From Mycobacterium attenuatum (lineage in GTDB: Bacteria; Actinomycetota; Actinomycetes; Mycobacteriales; Mycobacteriaceae), in contig NZ_UPHT01000050.1 in NCBI RefSeq assembly GCF_900566085.1, positions 1-38,431 on the forward strand: 38,431 nucleotides of DNA, read 5' to 3'. The notes below the pieces were generated by a model, which saw only the letters and a program-made list of their open reading frames with translations, had not been told where the DNA came from and did not search any database. Below, piece after piece: positions 29,701 to 38,431 of this stretch. Made by a program: the position numbers and the translations under genes. Every line of letters starts with the position of its first letter. Within the stretch, counting starts at the first letter, position 1.

Positions 29701-32276
29701 GTGTCGACGTCGTCGTAGGTGGTGGAGATGACCGGAATCGTCGGGGTCTGCGGGTTCAAATCCGCCAGCTGCGAACGCATCATCGGCTGCAGCGCGTCCA
29801 TGGCCGGATTGTGCGGGGCCACTTCGATATTGACGCGGCTGGCGAAGCGATCGCGGGCCCGCACCCGGCCGATCAACTCGTCGATCTGCCCGGTGGGACC
29901 GGCGATCACGGTCTGGCGCGGCGAGTTGTAAATTCCCAGCGTCACGTGCGGATAGTCGGCGATGAGCGCCTTGGTCTCGGTGGCGTCGAGTTCGAGCAGG
30001 GCCATGCCGCCCTGACCGGACAGCGGCGCCATCAGCCGAGCCCTCGTCGCAGTCACCCGCAAGCCCTCCGCGGGCGTCAGCGCTCCGGCGACCACGGCGG
30101 CGGCCACCTCGCCCATCGAGTGGCCGATCACCGCGTCGGGTTGCACCCCGTGGGAGCGCCACAGCGCGGTGAGCGCCAGCTGGGTGCCGATCAGACCCAA
30201 CTGAATCTGCTCGATGCCGATCAGGTCCTTACCGTTGGCCAGCACGTCGTGCAGCGAGAAGCCGGCCTGCTCGACAAACACCGGCTCCAGCTCGGCGATC
30301 GCCTCAGCGAAGGCGGGCTCGTCAACCAGTAGCCGGCGGCCCATGCCGGCCCATTGCCAGCCGCGACCGGAATAGACGAACACCGTGCCCGGACCCGGCG
30401 AACCCTCCTGCGGCCCAACCACTGCGGGGGAGTGCTGCCCGGCAGCCAGCGCGCGTAAGCCGGCTACCGCCTGGGTCCGCTCCCGCGCGACCACGGTGCC
30501 GAACTTGGCCTGCCGGGACCGGTGATGATTGACGGTGTGGGCGACATCGGCCAACGGCACCTCGGCGCCGGGGCCCTCCATCCAGTCGGCTAGCACCCCG
30601 GCCGTCGCGGCCACCCGTTGCGCCGTCTTACCCGCCACCACCAGTGTCGACACGGCCGGATCCGGGTCATGCCCACGCGGCGGCGACAGTTCCTGACCCT
30701 GTTCGATCACCACGTGCGCGTTGGTGCCGCCGAATCCGAAGGACGACACACCGGCGCGGCGCGGGTGGCTTGTCTCCGGCCATTCCGTCAGCGTGTCGAC
30801 GACTTTCATCCGCAGGTCGGCAAACGGGATGTGCGGGTTGGGACTTTCGAAGCGTTGGTTCGGCGGAATCCGCCCATGCTGTACCGCCAGCACCGTTTTG
30901 ATGAAGCCGGCGATGCCGGCCGCTGCCTCGGTGTGACCGAGATTGGTCTTGACGGCGCCGATGAGCAGGGGAGCGTCCTCGGGGCGTCCGCGGCCCAGCA
31001 CGGTGCCCAGTGCCCGGGCTTCGATCGGATCGCCCAGCAGCGTGCCGGTACCGTGAGCTTCGACGAAGTCGACTTCGTTGGGCTGCATCCCCGCGTTGGT
31101 GTAGGCGGCGCGCAGCACGGCCATCTGGGCCGCCGGGTTGGGGGCCATGAGCCCGTTGGATCTGCCGTCCTGGTTGACGGCCGAACCGCAGATCACCGCC
31201 AGCACGCGATCACCGTCGCGTTGCGCGTCGGTCAGCCGCTTGAGTACCACCACCCCGGCACCTTCGCCGCGCACGAACCCGTCGGCGGCGGCATCGAATG
31301 CGCGGCAATGACCGGTGGGCGACAGCGCACCGACTTGGTCGAAACCGCGAAATACCGCCGGGGACAGCAACAAATTCACTCCGGCGGCGATGGCCAGGTT
31401 GCAGTCCTGCGTCCGAAGGCCCTGACAGGCCAGGTGGATCGCCACCAGTGACGACGAGCATGCGGTATCCACCGCCACGGACGGGCCGCGCAGGTCGAGG
31501 AAATACGAAAGGCGGTTGGCGATGATGCTCATCGCGCCACCGGTATTGCTCCACCCGTCAACCTGTGATAGGTCGGTGGAGGCAATAGCGCCGTATTCGC
31601 TCAAGCACGACCCGGCGAAAACTCCTGTCTGCGAACGCCGCAGCGAGCTGGGCGCAATCCCGGCGTGCTCCAAGGCTTCCCAGGCGACTTCCAGAAGAAG
31701 ACGCTGCTGGGGGTCCATCTTGTCCGCTTCGCTGGGGGAGATCTCGAAGAACTCGGCGTCGAACGCGTCGATATCGGGCAGGAATGAGCCCCACCGCGTG
31801 GTGCGGTCCAGCAGTGCCCGTACTTCCAGGGAGCCGTCGTCGAACTGTTCCCACCGTTGGTCGGGGACCTGCCCGATCGCCGAACGGCGGTCACAAAGAA
31901 ACTGCCACAACGTATCCGGGCCGGTGATCCCGCCGGGGAACCGACAGCCCATGCCGATCACGGCGATCGGCTCTTCCAACGAGCTTCGACCGGGGCGGTT
32001 GAGCGCCGAGTCCGACTCGAAATGGGGCTCGGGCGCCGTGAGATACGCTGCCAGGGAGTTGATCGTCGGGTGTTCCCAGAAGTCGATGGGGGATACGGTC
32101 TTGCCCAGCAACTCGGTCAACTCGCCGGACAGCACCACCGCGTCGCGCGAACTGACCCCGAGATCGGCCAGTGACAGATTGGGGTCGACCTCATCGGGTG
32201 TGCACCCGATATTTGTCACCAAATAGTCGACAAGCCAATGGCGAAGGTCAGCTTCGTCATTGATGCTCGCCGTCAT
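26727..32276 (-). CDS. ppsA: Phthiocerol synthase module PpsA (ACP-KS-AT-pseudoDH-KR-ACP)
   Basis: PpsA is the loading and first extension module: its N-terminal carrier domain accepts the acyl chain from FadD26. The 1849 residues (1876 in M. tuberculosis) contain ACP-N at 5-80 (Ser43 in GVSS), KS 101-525 (Cys273, His408, His448), AT 632-945 (Ser720 in [11 protein letters not shown] at 819-823), the Pro/His linker (TPHPPEPHP, 949-957), a dehydratase-fold region at about 988-1255, KR 1463-1655 ([13 protein letters not shown]) and ACP-C with Ser1771 in GLNS. The DH fold is apparently dead: the catalytic His position is Tyr1020 (YxxxGxxxxP) and the second motif is DAAVH (1174-1178), with His for Gln. 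This fits retention of the 11-hydroxyl. ATG 32276 overlaps the fadD26 stop as ATGA. Confidence 0.95.
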   Translation of the reverse strand: MTASINDEADLRHWLVDYLVTNIGCTPDEVDPNLSLADLGVSSRDAVVLSGELTELLGKTVSPIDFWEHPTINSLAAYLTAPEPHFESDSALNRPGRSSLEEPIAVIGMGCRFPGGITGPDTLWQFLCDRRSAIGQVPDQRWEQFDDGSLEVRALLDRTTRWGSFLPDIDAFDAEFFEISPSEADKMDPQQRLLLEVAWEALEHAGIAPSSLRRSQTGVFAGSCLSEYGAIASTDLSQVDGWSNTGGAMSIIANRLSYFLDLRGPSVAVDTACSSSLVAIHLACQGLRTQDCNLAIAAGVNLLLSPAVFRGFDQVGALSPTGHCRAFDAAADGFVRGEGAGVVVLKRLTDAQRDGDRVLAVICGSAVNQDGRSNGLMAPNPAAQMAVLRAAYTNAGMQPNEVDFVEAHGTGTLLGDPIEARALGTVLGRGRPEDAPLLIGAVKTNLGHTEAAAGIAGFIKTVLAVQHGRIPPNQRFESPNPHIPFADLRMKVVDTLTEWPETSHPRRAGVSSFGFGGTNAHVVIEQGQELSPPRGHDPDPAVSTLVVAGKTAQRVAATAGVLADWMEGPGAEVPLADVAHTVNHHRSRQAKFGTVVARERTQAVAGLRALAAGQHSPAVVGPQEGSPGPGTVFVYSGRGWQWAGMGRRLLVDEPAFAEAIAELEPVFVEQAGFSLHDVLANGKDLIGIEQIQLGLIGTQLALTALWRSHGVQPDAVIGHSMGEVAAAVVAGALTPAEGLRVTATRARLMAPLSGQGGMALLELDATETKALIADYPHVTLGIYNSPRQTVIAGPTGQIDELIGRVRARDRFASRVNIEVAPHNPAMDALQPMMRSQLADLNPQTPTIPVISTTYDDVDTRPVFDAEHWATNMRSPVHFQQAVARAGNNHHTFIEISAHPLLTQAVMDTLRGAQHGTRYTSVGTLQRDSDDTITFRTNLNTVHTDHPPHTPHPPEPHPAIPTTPWQHGRHWITPKRPAHISGAAPVAGTLLGQRTSVMSSPPSHLWQARLAPDAKPYRGRYRFHGVELVPASVVLHTMVSAATELGYRVLTDIRFEQPIFADQPRLIQVVADNQSVSVASIPAAEASSNRWTRHATARLTSAPLSPAAVHSEANPHRSRRGGEIPDVAALFAIHGVDGLPFTWSVDSWAPQDTGLVVGVELPEALPEGSIAPLLDAAVHIGALADDTDPRLHVPAGIEQIWFGDAVAAPRASLTLDRTARDSDGTTLDVTIAARGEAAGVSIRALRYRALDFGDGQPLAESSDARSFVHTIDWQPRADVVDAQAHPASAIGPQPVAVIGADGASLRLQLENQGYRPAAVPDARYLLYVADARPVTDDETDVEFSVRVTAEIGALVRTLAAEGAERSAALWIVTRGVHESVTPSALRQSFLWGLAGVIAAEHPELWGGLVDLAAGADLAESAPLLAELLAAPSKSILVARAGVVLTPALAPVRGTPVRQPLQCRPDAAYLITGGMGALGLLMADWLADRGARRLVLTGRTPLPPRRDWELDTLDGELRKKIDAIRALEMRGVTVEAVAVDVGCRADVQALLTKRDRDGAAPIRGIIHAAGVTNDQLVTQLTEDAVRQVVWPKVAGSQVLNEAFPAGSVDFFFLTASAAGIFGIPGQGSYAAANAYLDALARARRQQGCHTMSLDWVAWRGLGFAADAQIVSEELKRMGSRDITAPEAFTAWEYADGYDVAQAVVVPVPSTAAVPGAVGAAAHLKPAQDWSQMPATAVRTELEKGLRRIIAAELRLPETDLDTDRPFAELGLNSLMAMAIRREAEQFVGIELSATMLFNHPTVATLARYLTNRVAPQQDSSADEMAALSASAGSVLDSLFDRIESTSAEGER

Positions 32277-34024
32277 GCGCTCACGTCCAGGCGTTTGAAT
32301 CCGTCGCGCCGATACCGTTCGACGCAGGCCGAACGGCGGACCTTGCCGCTGGTGGTGATCGGAATCGACCCGGGCGAGACCAGAACCAGGTCAGCCACGC
32401 GCAAGCTGTGACACCTCGAAATCGCCGACGTGACTTCCCGCTTGACCGAACGTAGCTTTCGCATGGCGTCTTCTGCCGACGCTCCTCGTCGCTTCAGCTC
32501 GATGATCGCGACCAGCTGCTCGGTGATGTCGTCCGGCACCGCTATCGCCGCGACGCGGCCACCGGTGATCTCCTGGATCGTCGCTTCGATGTCGTCGGGA
32601 TAGTGGTTGCGGCCGTCGACGATGAGGAGGTCTTTGATGCGGCCCATGATGAACAGTTCGCCCTCGGATATGACGCCCAGGTCTCCGGTGCGCAACCACG
32701 GTCCCTTGGGGGCTGGCGGGGCGGGATTGATCAGCTTGGCGTTGAACGTGCGCGCGGTCTGCTCCGGCTTGCGCCAATATCCCAGTGCCACATGGTCGCC
32801 GTGCACCCAGATCTCACCGACTTTGCCCGGCGAATTCTCGGCCATGGTTTCGGGGTCGACGATGCGCACCGCCGACGGGTCCGGCGAACCGTAGCTGATG
32901 AGTTCGGTGCCGACCGGGCCGTCGGTTCCGATGCGCCTGGCCTGTCCGGCAGTCAACTGTTCGTAGTCGAAACGGACGGTGGTGGGCGCACTGCCCGGCT
33001 CGGGAGCCGCCACGTAAAGGGTCGCTTCCGCGAGCCCGTAGGAGGGTCGCACCGCCGCCGGCCTCAGGTTGTATCGAGCGAAACGCTCGGTGAAACGCTT
33101 CACGGTGGCTACGTGGATGCGCTCGCTGCCGCTGACGATTCCGACCACGTCGCCGAGGTCAAGCCCTGCCATGTCCTCGTCAGAGGTCCTCCGCACGGCC
33201 AATTCAAAAGCGAAATTCGGCGCCGCTGAGAAGCACCGCCCAGCGCTGGCAAGCAATTGCATCCAGCAGGCCGGCCGGCGCAAGAAGGACATCGGGCTGA
33301 TTAACACGGCGCTTCGACCCGCGACCAGCGGTGCGCATATTCCCAGGATCAGGCCCATGTCGTGAAACAAGGGCAGCCACGAGACCAGCGTGTCGGCCGA
33401 GACATTGTCGGGGTCGCCGAAATAGCCGTAGAGGCTCTGTGTCACGTTGGCGATAACGTTTTTGTGGGAGACGATGACGCCGGCCGGTGTGCGGGTGGAT
33501 CCGGAGGTGTACTGCAGATAAGCCGCTCCGGTCGACAGCCGCGGCGGCACCGCCAACTGACGCTGCGAGTCCAGATCAAGCAGATCAACCTCGATGACGA
33601 ACGGCGCGGGGCGCCCGTCTTGCGCGTTCGCGTATTTCGTGACATCCGCCACTACCGACGACGTCGTCAGAATGGCGACCGGGCTGGCGTCGCGCAATAC
33701 CGCGGACACGCGATCGTCGTGAATACCGTATTGCGGCGTCGACAGCGGAACTGCGATAAATCCCGCCTGCAGGGCACCGAGGAATGCGACGATATATTCC
33801 AGACCCTGTGGCGCCAGAATAGCCACTCGATCGCCGGGCGACCCGTACAATTTCAGTTCTTCAGCGATGGTGCAGGCACGGCCGTACACCTGCGACCACG
33901 TCAAGCTCTCAGCGAACCCCTTCGGATCCAGTCCGTAGTCGATGAACGTATACGCAGTGGTGTCAGCGTGCTGATCCGCCCGCTGTCTCAGCAAAGCAGG
34001 GAAGGAAGAGTCGATCACCGGCAT
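32273..34024 (-). CDS. fadD26: Long-chain fatty acyl-AMP ligase FadD26
   Basis: FadD26 adenylates long-chain fatty acids with ATP and passes the acyl group to the first carrier domain of PpsA; it is a FAAL, not a CoA ligase. I chose ATG 34024, giving 583 residues as in M. tuberculosis; the frame stays open 23 codons further up, but a GGGAG site sits nine bases before 34024 and the N-terminus ([16 protein letters not shown]) matches the family. Visible motifs are [15 protein letters not shown] (169-183, AMP/phosphate loop), [40 protein letters not shown], and the C-terminal [11 protein letters not shown] with catalytic Lys561. It is the first gene of the pps operon and overlaps ppsA by four bases. 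A 674-bp region with a strong palindrome precedes it, the likely control point for the operon. Confidence 0.95.
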   Translation of the reverse strand: MPVIDSSFPALLRQRADQHADTTAYTFIDYGLDPKGFAESLTWSQVYGRACTIAEELKLYGSPGDRVAILAPQGLEYIVAFLGALQAGFIAVPLSTPQYGIHDDRVSAVLRDASPVAILTTSSVVADVTKYANAQDGRPAPFVIEVDLLDLDSQRQLAVPPRLSTGAAYLQYTSGSTRTPAGVIVSHKNVIANVTQSLYGYFGDPDNVSADTLVSWLPLFHDMGLILGICAPLVAGRSAVLISPMSFLRRPACWMQLLASAGRCFSAAPNFAFELAVRRTSDEDMAGLDLGDVVGIVSGSERIHVATVKRFTERFARYNLRPAAVRPSYGLAEATLYVAAPEPGSAPTTVRFDYEQLTAGQARRIGTDGPVGTELISYGSPDPSAVRIVDPETMAENSPGKVGEIWVHGDHVALGYWRKPEQTARTFNAKLINPAPPAPKGPWLRTGDLGVISEGELFIMGRIKDLLIVDGRNHYPDDIEATIQEITGGRVAAIAVPDDITEQLVAIIELKRRGASAEDAMRKLRSVKREVTSAISRCHSLRVADLVLVSPGSIPITTSGKVRRSACVERYRRDGFKRLDVSA

Positions 34025-34067
34025 CGCACTTAACTCCCATCGACTTATCGGTTTGATTGTGTGTTGC

Positions 34068-34084
34068 GCAAGCGAATCGCTTGC
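34068..34084. promoter_or_regulatory. 17-bp palindrome upstream of fadD26 (possible operator)
   Basis: GCAAGCGAATCGCTTGC is a perfect inverted repeat of two 8-bp arms around one central base. A further inverted pair, GTTGC at 34063-34067 and GCAAC at 34090-34094, flanks it. It lies 44-60 bases ahead of the fadD26 ATG. With a single central base it suits binding by a dimeric helix-turn-helix protein better than an RNA hairpin, although in RNA it could fold with a 3-base loop and hamper leader transcription. The regulator is unknown; the sequence alone does not name one. Confidence 0.5.
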
Positions 34085-34182
34085 ACAGTGCAACTGACCA
34101 GCAGGGTGAAACCCGCGAGTCTGAGCTGACTAATCCGCTATGACGATGGCGCAGCTGTCCCTGTCGAAGCACACCGGCGTGC

Positions 34183-34497
34183 TCAGGCTGACCGCCCCCA
34201 GAATGACCCCGTTCCCCATACGACTAGTCGGTCTACGTAAGGTAACCACCTCTCGGGACGGGTGCGGGCGGTATTTGGAAAATCCACACTTTCCCCACAG
34301 CGACCGCCAATCCTACCGCCTGCGAGCGGACAGTCCCGACCTGCATTAAGCCTTTGTACCAGGGAGTCCGCTGTGAGTAGAGGTGCTGGATGTGACGTTT
34401 GATACATCAGTGACAGATGACTAGTGCAGTGAGAGTTGGTATCTCGATTTTGGCACGCGGGTGCCAGCAGTTTGGGACCGCCGTCTCGTTGTGACAA
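34183..34497 (-). CDS. Doubtful small hypothetical protein (position of Rv2929)
   Basis: An open frame of 104 codons, starting at TTG 34497 (an internal ATG lies at codon 31), sits between tesA and fadD26 on the same strand. M. tuberculosis has a predicted gene of similar size, Rv2929 (about 103 aa), in this place. The predicted peptide has no signal sequence, domain or motif I recognise; near its end it contains PERWLPYVDRLVVWGTGSFWG. Codon use is poor for this genome (many A/T third positions, several rare codons), there is no clear ribosome site, and the frame runs through the presumed promoter region. It may be non-coding leader DNA. I list it because of its conserved position, not because it looks like a good gene. 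Confidence 0.2.
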   Translation of the reverse strand: MSQRDGGPKLLAPACQNRDTNSHCTSHLSLMYQTSHPAPLLTADSLVQRLNAGRDCPLAGGRIGGRCGESVDFPNTARTRPERWLPYVDRLVVWGTGSFWGRSA

Positions 34498-34586
34498 AGT
34501 TCACAGCCCCGCGCGAGGTGACGGGCCAGCAGGCGCGCGATGGCCCGCCGGCCAACCGGCCCACGCCTGGTCGCCGCCGCCGATGC

Positions 34587-34608
34587 GGCTGGGGCGCGGC
34601 TGGGGCGC
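34587..34608. repeat. 11-bp perfect tandem duplication
   Basis: GGCTGGGGCGC occurs twice head to tail in the non-coding stretch about 90 bases downstream of the tesA stop. It looks like a slippage duplication and could serve as a length-variable marker. I attach no function to it. Confidence 0.6.
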
Positions 34609-34698
34609 CTGAGCCGTGGCGAACTTCGTCATCACCATGGCGAAGCCAGTCCCGCCGGCGTGTGGGGTAATGGCCAGGGCGACTGCAAGTGGTCGCAG

Positions 34699-35695
<997 letters not shown>

Positions 35696-36433
35696 GTGTA
35701 CCGAGTCTTTGAAGCGCTCGACGAATTGAGCGCAATCGTCGAAGAAGCCCGTGGCGTGCCGATGACGGCGGGCTGCGTCGTGCCGCGCGGTGATGTGCTC
35801 GAGCTGATCGACGACATCAAAGACGCGATCCCCGGCGAACTCGATGACGCCCAGGATGTCCTCGACGCGCGCGATTCGATGTTGCACGACGCGAAAGCGC
35901 ATGCCGACTCCATGGTTTCCGCGGCGACCACCGAGGCCGACTCGATGCTCAACCATGCCCGCGCGGAGGCGGACCGGATTCTGTCCGACGCGAAATCCCA
36001 GGCCGATCGGATGGTGAGCGAAGCGCGCCAACACAGTGAGCGGATGGTCGCGGACGCCCGGGAGGAGGCGATGCGCATTGCCGCCTCAGCCAAACGGGAG
36101 TACGAGGCAAGCATCAGCCGGGCCAAGTCCGAATGCGACCGACTGATCGAAAGCGGCAACATCTCCTATGAGAAGGCGGTGCAAGAGGGCATCAAGGAAC
36201 AGCAACGCCTGGTGTCGCAGAACGAGGTCGTGCAGGCGGCCAACGCCGAGGCGACCCGCCTGATCGACACGGCGCATGCGGAGTCCGACCGGCTGCGCGG
36301 CGAATGCGACGTCTATGTGGACACCAAGCTTGCCGAGTTCGAAGAAATGCTCAACGGCACACTGCGCTCCGTGGGACGGGGCCGCCATCAGCTTCGCACC
36401 GCGGCCGGCACGCACGACTACGCAACGCGCTAG
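35696..36433 (+). CDS. sepIVA: Septation factor SepIVA (DivIVA-like coiled coil, Rv2927c)
   Basis: The protein matches Rv2927c, whose M. smegmatis orthologue SepIVA is an essential DivIVA-domain-like septal factor. Residues from about 5 to 45 form the conserved N-terminal region (YRVFEALDELSAIVEEARG), followed by a long Ala/Asp/Arg-rich coiled coil (about 60-230) with a repeated ADxMxxxA pattern such as ADSMV, ADRIL, ADRMV and SERMV. No membrane segment is seen. Two starts are possible. ATG 35690 begins only two bases after GGGAGG (35682-35687), while GTG 35696 has eight-base spacing and gives the 245 residues of the M. tuberculosis protein; I prefer GTG. The gene reads away from tesA and is followed after 83 bp by the DUF177 gene, so it belongs to the housekeeping side of the region. 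Confidence 0.9.
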   Translation: MYRVFEALDELSAIVEEARGVPMTAGCVVPRGDVLELIDDIKDAIPGELDDAQDVLDARDSMLHDAKAHADSMVSAATTEADSMLNHARAEADRILSDAKSQADRMVSEARQHSERMVADAREEAMRIAASAKREYEASISRAKSECDRLIESGNISYEKAVQEGIKEQQRLVSQNEVVQAANAEATRLIDTAHAESDRLRGECDVYVDTKLAEFEEMLNGTLRSVGRGRHQLRTAAGTHDYATR

Positions 36434-36516
36434 TCGCGTTCCCGTCGCAAGGCGGCTGCGGCCCGGCGGGCACCGGATTCGCTCCATACCACGACGCGCG
36501 CCGTAGGATCTCTCGT

Positions 36517-37110
36517 ATGTCGAGGCAGCATAGCCAGACAGCCCACGGACGTCTGACAGGGCCGATGTCGATTGACATCGCCCGGCTGGGGCGCCGTCCC
36601 GGAGCCATGTTCACCGTGCAGCACACCGTAGACAGTCCCGCGCGCATCGGCGTGGAGCTGATCGCCATCCAGCGCGGTGCGCCGCTGACCCTGGATCTGC
36701 GGGTGGAGTCGGTGTCGGAGGGAGTTCTGGTCAGCGGGACAGCGGGCGCGCCCACGTCCGGGGAGTGCTCTCGCTGCCTGACCGCCATTCAGGGTCGGGT
36801 ACAAGTTGTCCTGACCGAACTGTTCGCCTATCCCGACAGCACCACCGCGGCGACCACCGAGGAAGACGAGGTCGGCCACGTCGTCGACGAGAAGATCGAT
36901 CTCGAGCAGTCGATCATCGACGCGGTCGGCCTGGAACTGCCGTTTTCCCCGGTCTGCCGCCCCGACTGCCCCGGGCTGTGCCCCCAGTGCGGCGTCGCAC
37001 TGGCCGCTGAGCCCGACCATCATCACGACCAGATCGACCCCAGGTGGGCCAAGCTGGCCGACATCCTCACCGCGCAGCGCCCCGACGCCGCGGATCGAGG
37101 TGAGCGGTGA
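36517..37110 (+). CDS. DUF177/YceD family protein (Rv2926c)
   Basis: This is a 197-residue member of the YceD/DUF177 family, whose E. coli and plant relatives are linked to 23S rRNA/large-subunit accumulation. Visible features are the N-terminal [15 protein letters not shown] segment, a paired-Cys motif CSRC (84-87), the acidic EEDEV...[16 protein letters not shown] segment, the Cys cluster [12 protein letters not shown] (147-158) that probably binds zinc, and the family ending [12 protein letters not shown] chose ATG 36517, which has AGGA eight bases upstream; the frame is open further up, but that part overlaps sepIVA in another frame and looks non-coding. The stop overlaps the rnc start as GTGA. 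In many bacteria rpmF follows this gene, but here, as in M. tuberculosis, rnc follows directly. A role in rRNA maturation is inferred from family and neighbour. Confidence 0.9.
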   Translation: MSRQHSQTAHGRLTGPMSIDIARLGRRPGAMFTVQHTVDSPARIGVELIAIQRGAPLTLDLRVESVSEGVLVSGTAGAPTSGECSRCLTAIQGRVQVVLTELFAYPDSTTAATTEEDEVGHVVDEKIDLEQSIIDAVGLELPFSPVCRPDCPGLCPQCGVALAAEPDHHHDQIDPRWAKLADILTAQRPDAADRGER

Positions 37111-37832
37111 CGGCCTCCCGACAGCCTCTGCTCGACGCGCTCGGTGTCGACCTTTCCGATGAGCTCTTGTCGCTGGCGTTGACGCACCGCAGCTATGCCT
37201 ATGAGAACGGCGGGCTTCCGACCAACGAACGGCTGGAATTTCTGGGTGACGCGGTTCTGGGGCTGACCATCACCGACGAGCTCTATCACCGCCACCCCGA
37301 ACGCTCCGAAGGCGACCTGGCCAAGCTGCGGGCCAGCGTGGTCAATACCCAAGCGCTGGCCGACGTCGCGCGCAATCTGTCCGACAACGGTCTGGGTGTG
37401 CACATGTTGCTGGGCCGCGGCGAGGCCAATACCGGTGGCGCCGACAAGTCCAGCATCCTGGCCGACGGCATGGAATCGTTGCTGGGTGCGATCTACCTGC
37501 AGCACGGCATCGAGGTGTCGCGCAAGGTGATCCTGAGGTTGTTCGGACCGCTGCTGGACGCCGCGGCGACGCTGGGCGCCGGGCTGGACTGGAAGACCAG
37601 CCTGCAGGAGCTGACCGCGGCGCGCGGCTTGGGAACCCCGTCGTACCTGGTCACCTCCACCGGCCCGGACCACGACAAGGAGTTCACCGCGGTGGTCGTC
37701 GTGATGGACACCGAATACGGGCAGGGCTTGGGCCGCTCCAAGAAGGAAGCCGAGCAGAAAGCCGCATCGGCCGCCTACCAGGCGCTCGAGGCAGTGGAGG
37801 CGCTGGACACGGCTGGAAAACCCTTGCTCTAG
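37107..37832 (+). CDS. rnc: Ribonuclease III
   Basis: RNase III cleaves double-stranded RNA and matures rRNA precursors. The 241-residue protein (240 in M. tuberculosis) has the catalytic endonuclease domain at about 5-150, with signature NERLEFLGD (40-48), metal ligands Glu44 and Asp48, and the second pair Asp120 and Glu123 in ADGMES. The dsRNA-binding domain covers about 160-232 ([30 protein letters not shown]). All catalytic residues are present. The start is GTG 37107, overlapping the preceding TGA as GTGA, and mutM starts at the next base after its TAG, so the three genes form one operon. The arrangement DUF177-rnc-mutM agrees with Rv2926c-Rv2924c. Confidence 0.97.
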   Translation: MTASRQPLLDALGVDLSDELLSLALTHRSYAYENGGLPTNERLEFLGDAVLGLTITDELYHRHPERSEGDLAKLRASVVNTQALADVARNLSDNGLGVHMLLGRGEANTGGADKSSILADGMESLLGAIYLQHGIEVSRKVILRLFGPLLDAAATLGAGLDWKTSLQELTAARGLGTPSYLVTSTGPDHDKEFTAVVVVMDTEYGQGLGRSKKEAEQKAASAAYQALEAVEALDTAGKPLL

Positions 37833-38431
37833 ATGCCTGAGCTACCCGAGGTTGAGGTGGTGCGCCGCGGCTTGGCGGCCCACGTCGTGGGCAAGACGAT
37901 GGCCGCGGTCCGGGTCCATCACCCCCGGGCGGTACGGCGCCACGAGGCCGGACCCGCCGACCTGACGGCGCGGCTGCTGGGCGCGCGAATCACCGGAACC
38001 GATCGGCGCGGCAAGTACTTGTGGTTGACGCTGGATAGCCCGGACAGCGCACTGGTCGTGCACCTGGGCATGAGTGGGCAGATGCTGCTCGGGACGGTCC
38101 CGCGCTCCGACCACGTCCGGATCTCCGCGCTGCTCGACGACGGGACCGTGCTGAGCTTTGCCGACCAGCGCACGTTCGGCGGATGGCTGCTTGCCGACCT
38201 GGTGACCGTGGACGGCAGTGTGGTGCCGGCACCGATCACCCACCTGGCGCGGGATCCGCTCGACCCACGGTTCGACGCCCGAGCCGTCGTCGAAGTGTTG
38301 CGGCGCAAGCATTCCGAGCTCAAGCGCCAGCTCCTGAACCAAGAGGTGGTCTCCGGAATCGGCAACATCTACGCCGACGAGGCGCTGTGGCGGGCCAAGG
38401 TCAACGGCGCCCGCCTGGCCGCCACGCTGAC
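37833..38431 (+). CDS. mutM: Formamidopyrimidine-DNA glycosylase, 5' part (cut by window end)
   Basis: MutM (Fpg) excises 8-oxoguanine and formamidopyrimidines and nicks the abasic site. ATG 37833 directly follows the rnc stop, and 199 codons are visible of roughly 290. The N-terminal catalytic proline and glutamate are Pro2 and Glu3 in [13 protein letters not shown]; Lys61 (RRGKYLW), LHLGMSG-type VHLGMSGQ (76-83), Arg113 (DQRTFGG) and Asn178 ([13 protein letters not shown]) are in place. The C-terminal zinc finger would lie beyond the window. Translation is probably coupled to rnc. Nothing suggests a pseudogene; the truncation is only the window edge. Confidence 0.95.
   Translation, partial: MPELPEVEVVRRGLAAHVVGKTMAAVRVHHPRAVRRHEAGPADLTARLLGARITGTDRRGKYLWLTLDSPDSALVVHLGMSGQMLLGTVPRSDHVRISALLDDGTVLSFADQRTFGGWLLADLVTVDGSVVPAPITHLARDPLDPRFDARAVVEVLRRKHSELKRQLLNQEVVSGIGNIYADEALWRAKVNGARLAATL

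Larger units (their letters stand above)
34025..34698 (-). promoter_or_regulatory. tesA-fadD26 intergenic region, presumed operon promoter
   Basis: These 674 bases separate tesA from fadD26, both read leftward. The part at about 34340-34500 is visibly richer in A/T than the flanks, as expected for a promoter. Features seen are a 17-bp palindrome at 34068-34084, a 10-bp palindrome CGACTAGTCG at 34221-34230, an 11-bp tandem duplication at 34587-34608 and one small open frame (34183-34497). I could not settle on a -35/-10 pair; TATCAA on the minus strand at about 34405-34400, preceded by TG, is one possible extended -10. In M. tuberculosis, transposon insertions upstream of fadD26 abolish PDIM synthesis, which supports placing the operon promoter here. 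Confidence 0.6.

Noticed and set aside
10098..32276. Repeated DNA blocks as a CRISPR or satellite array
   Set aside because: The repeats are homologous KS, AT and linker coding segments of paralogous PKS genes, kilobases apart and in frame.
34025..34093. N-terminal extension of FadD26 by 23 codons
   Set aside because: It would run through the palindrome region and lacks a ribosome site; ATG 34024 has GGGAG and matches the 583-residue family length.
36304..36516. N-terminal extension of the DUF177 protein
   Set aside because: It overlaps sepIVA in a different frame and is Arg/His-rich; conserved family sequence starts near ATG 36517, which has a ribosome site.

Overview
The window is high-GC actinobacterial DNA from a slow-growing Mycobacterium that very probably makes phthiocerol dimycocerosates (PDIM/DIM) and phenolic glycolipids (PGL). 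I base this on gene order and on translated sequences that I recognise as orthologues of the M. tuberculosis Rv2924c-Rv2939 block. No search was run, so family and orthologue names rest on recognised sequence and motifs.

Layout from right to left. Positions 35.69-38.43 kb carry a rightward housekeeping cluster: sepIVA (Rv2927c type), a DUF177/YceD gene, rnc, and the 5' two thirds of mutM, which is cut by the window end. Divergent from it lies the lipid block on the minus strand. tesA comes first, then a 674-bp intergenic region with a 17-bp palindrome close to the fadD26 start. The long operon fadD26-ppsA-ppsB-ppsC-ppsD-ppsE-drrA-drrB-drrC-papA5 follows (about 34.0 to 1.67 kb). Most junctions in it are 4-base ATGA/GTGA stop-start overlaps, so translation is probably coupled along nearly 31 kb.

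How the genes work together, from established knowledge of the PDIM pathway: FadD26 activates a long fatty acid as acyl-AMP and loads it on the N-terminal carrier domain of PpsA. PpsA and PpsB add two ketide units and leave hydroxyls. PpsC (KS-AT-DH-ER-KR-ACP) adds a fully reduced unit. PpsD (KS-AT-DH-KR-ACP, no ER) and PpsE complete the phthiocerol chain. TesA assists or edits, PapA5 esterifies the diol with mycocerosates, and DrrABC takes part in export.

The left end departs from the M. tuberculosis plan. There papA5 is followed by convergent mas; here papA5 is followed by a 486-bp spacer and a co-directional Rv2959c-like rhamnosyl O-methyltransferase, a PGL/p-HBAD sugar-tailoring gene. About 390 bp further left, the window edge cuts into the start of an insertion-sequence transposase. 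This is the most plausible rearrangement junction in the window.

I see no wholly undescribed system. The points most worth a second look are the papA5/methyltransferase/IS junction, the palindrome ahead of fadD26, the inactivated dehydratase fold inside PpsA, the unusual ketoreductase of PpsB, and the mosaic similarity between the Pps modules. No tRNA, rRNA, CRISPR array or phage gene was recognised.
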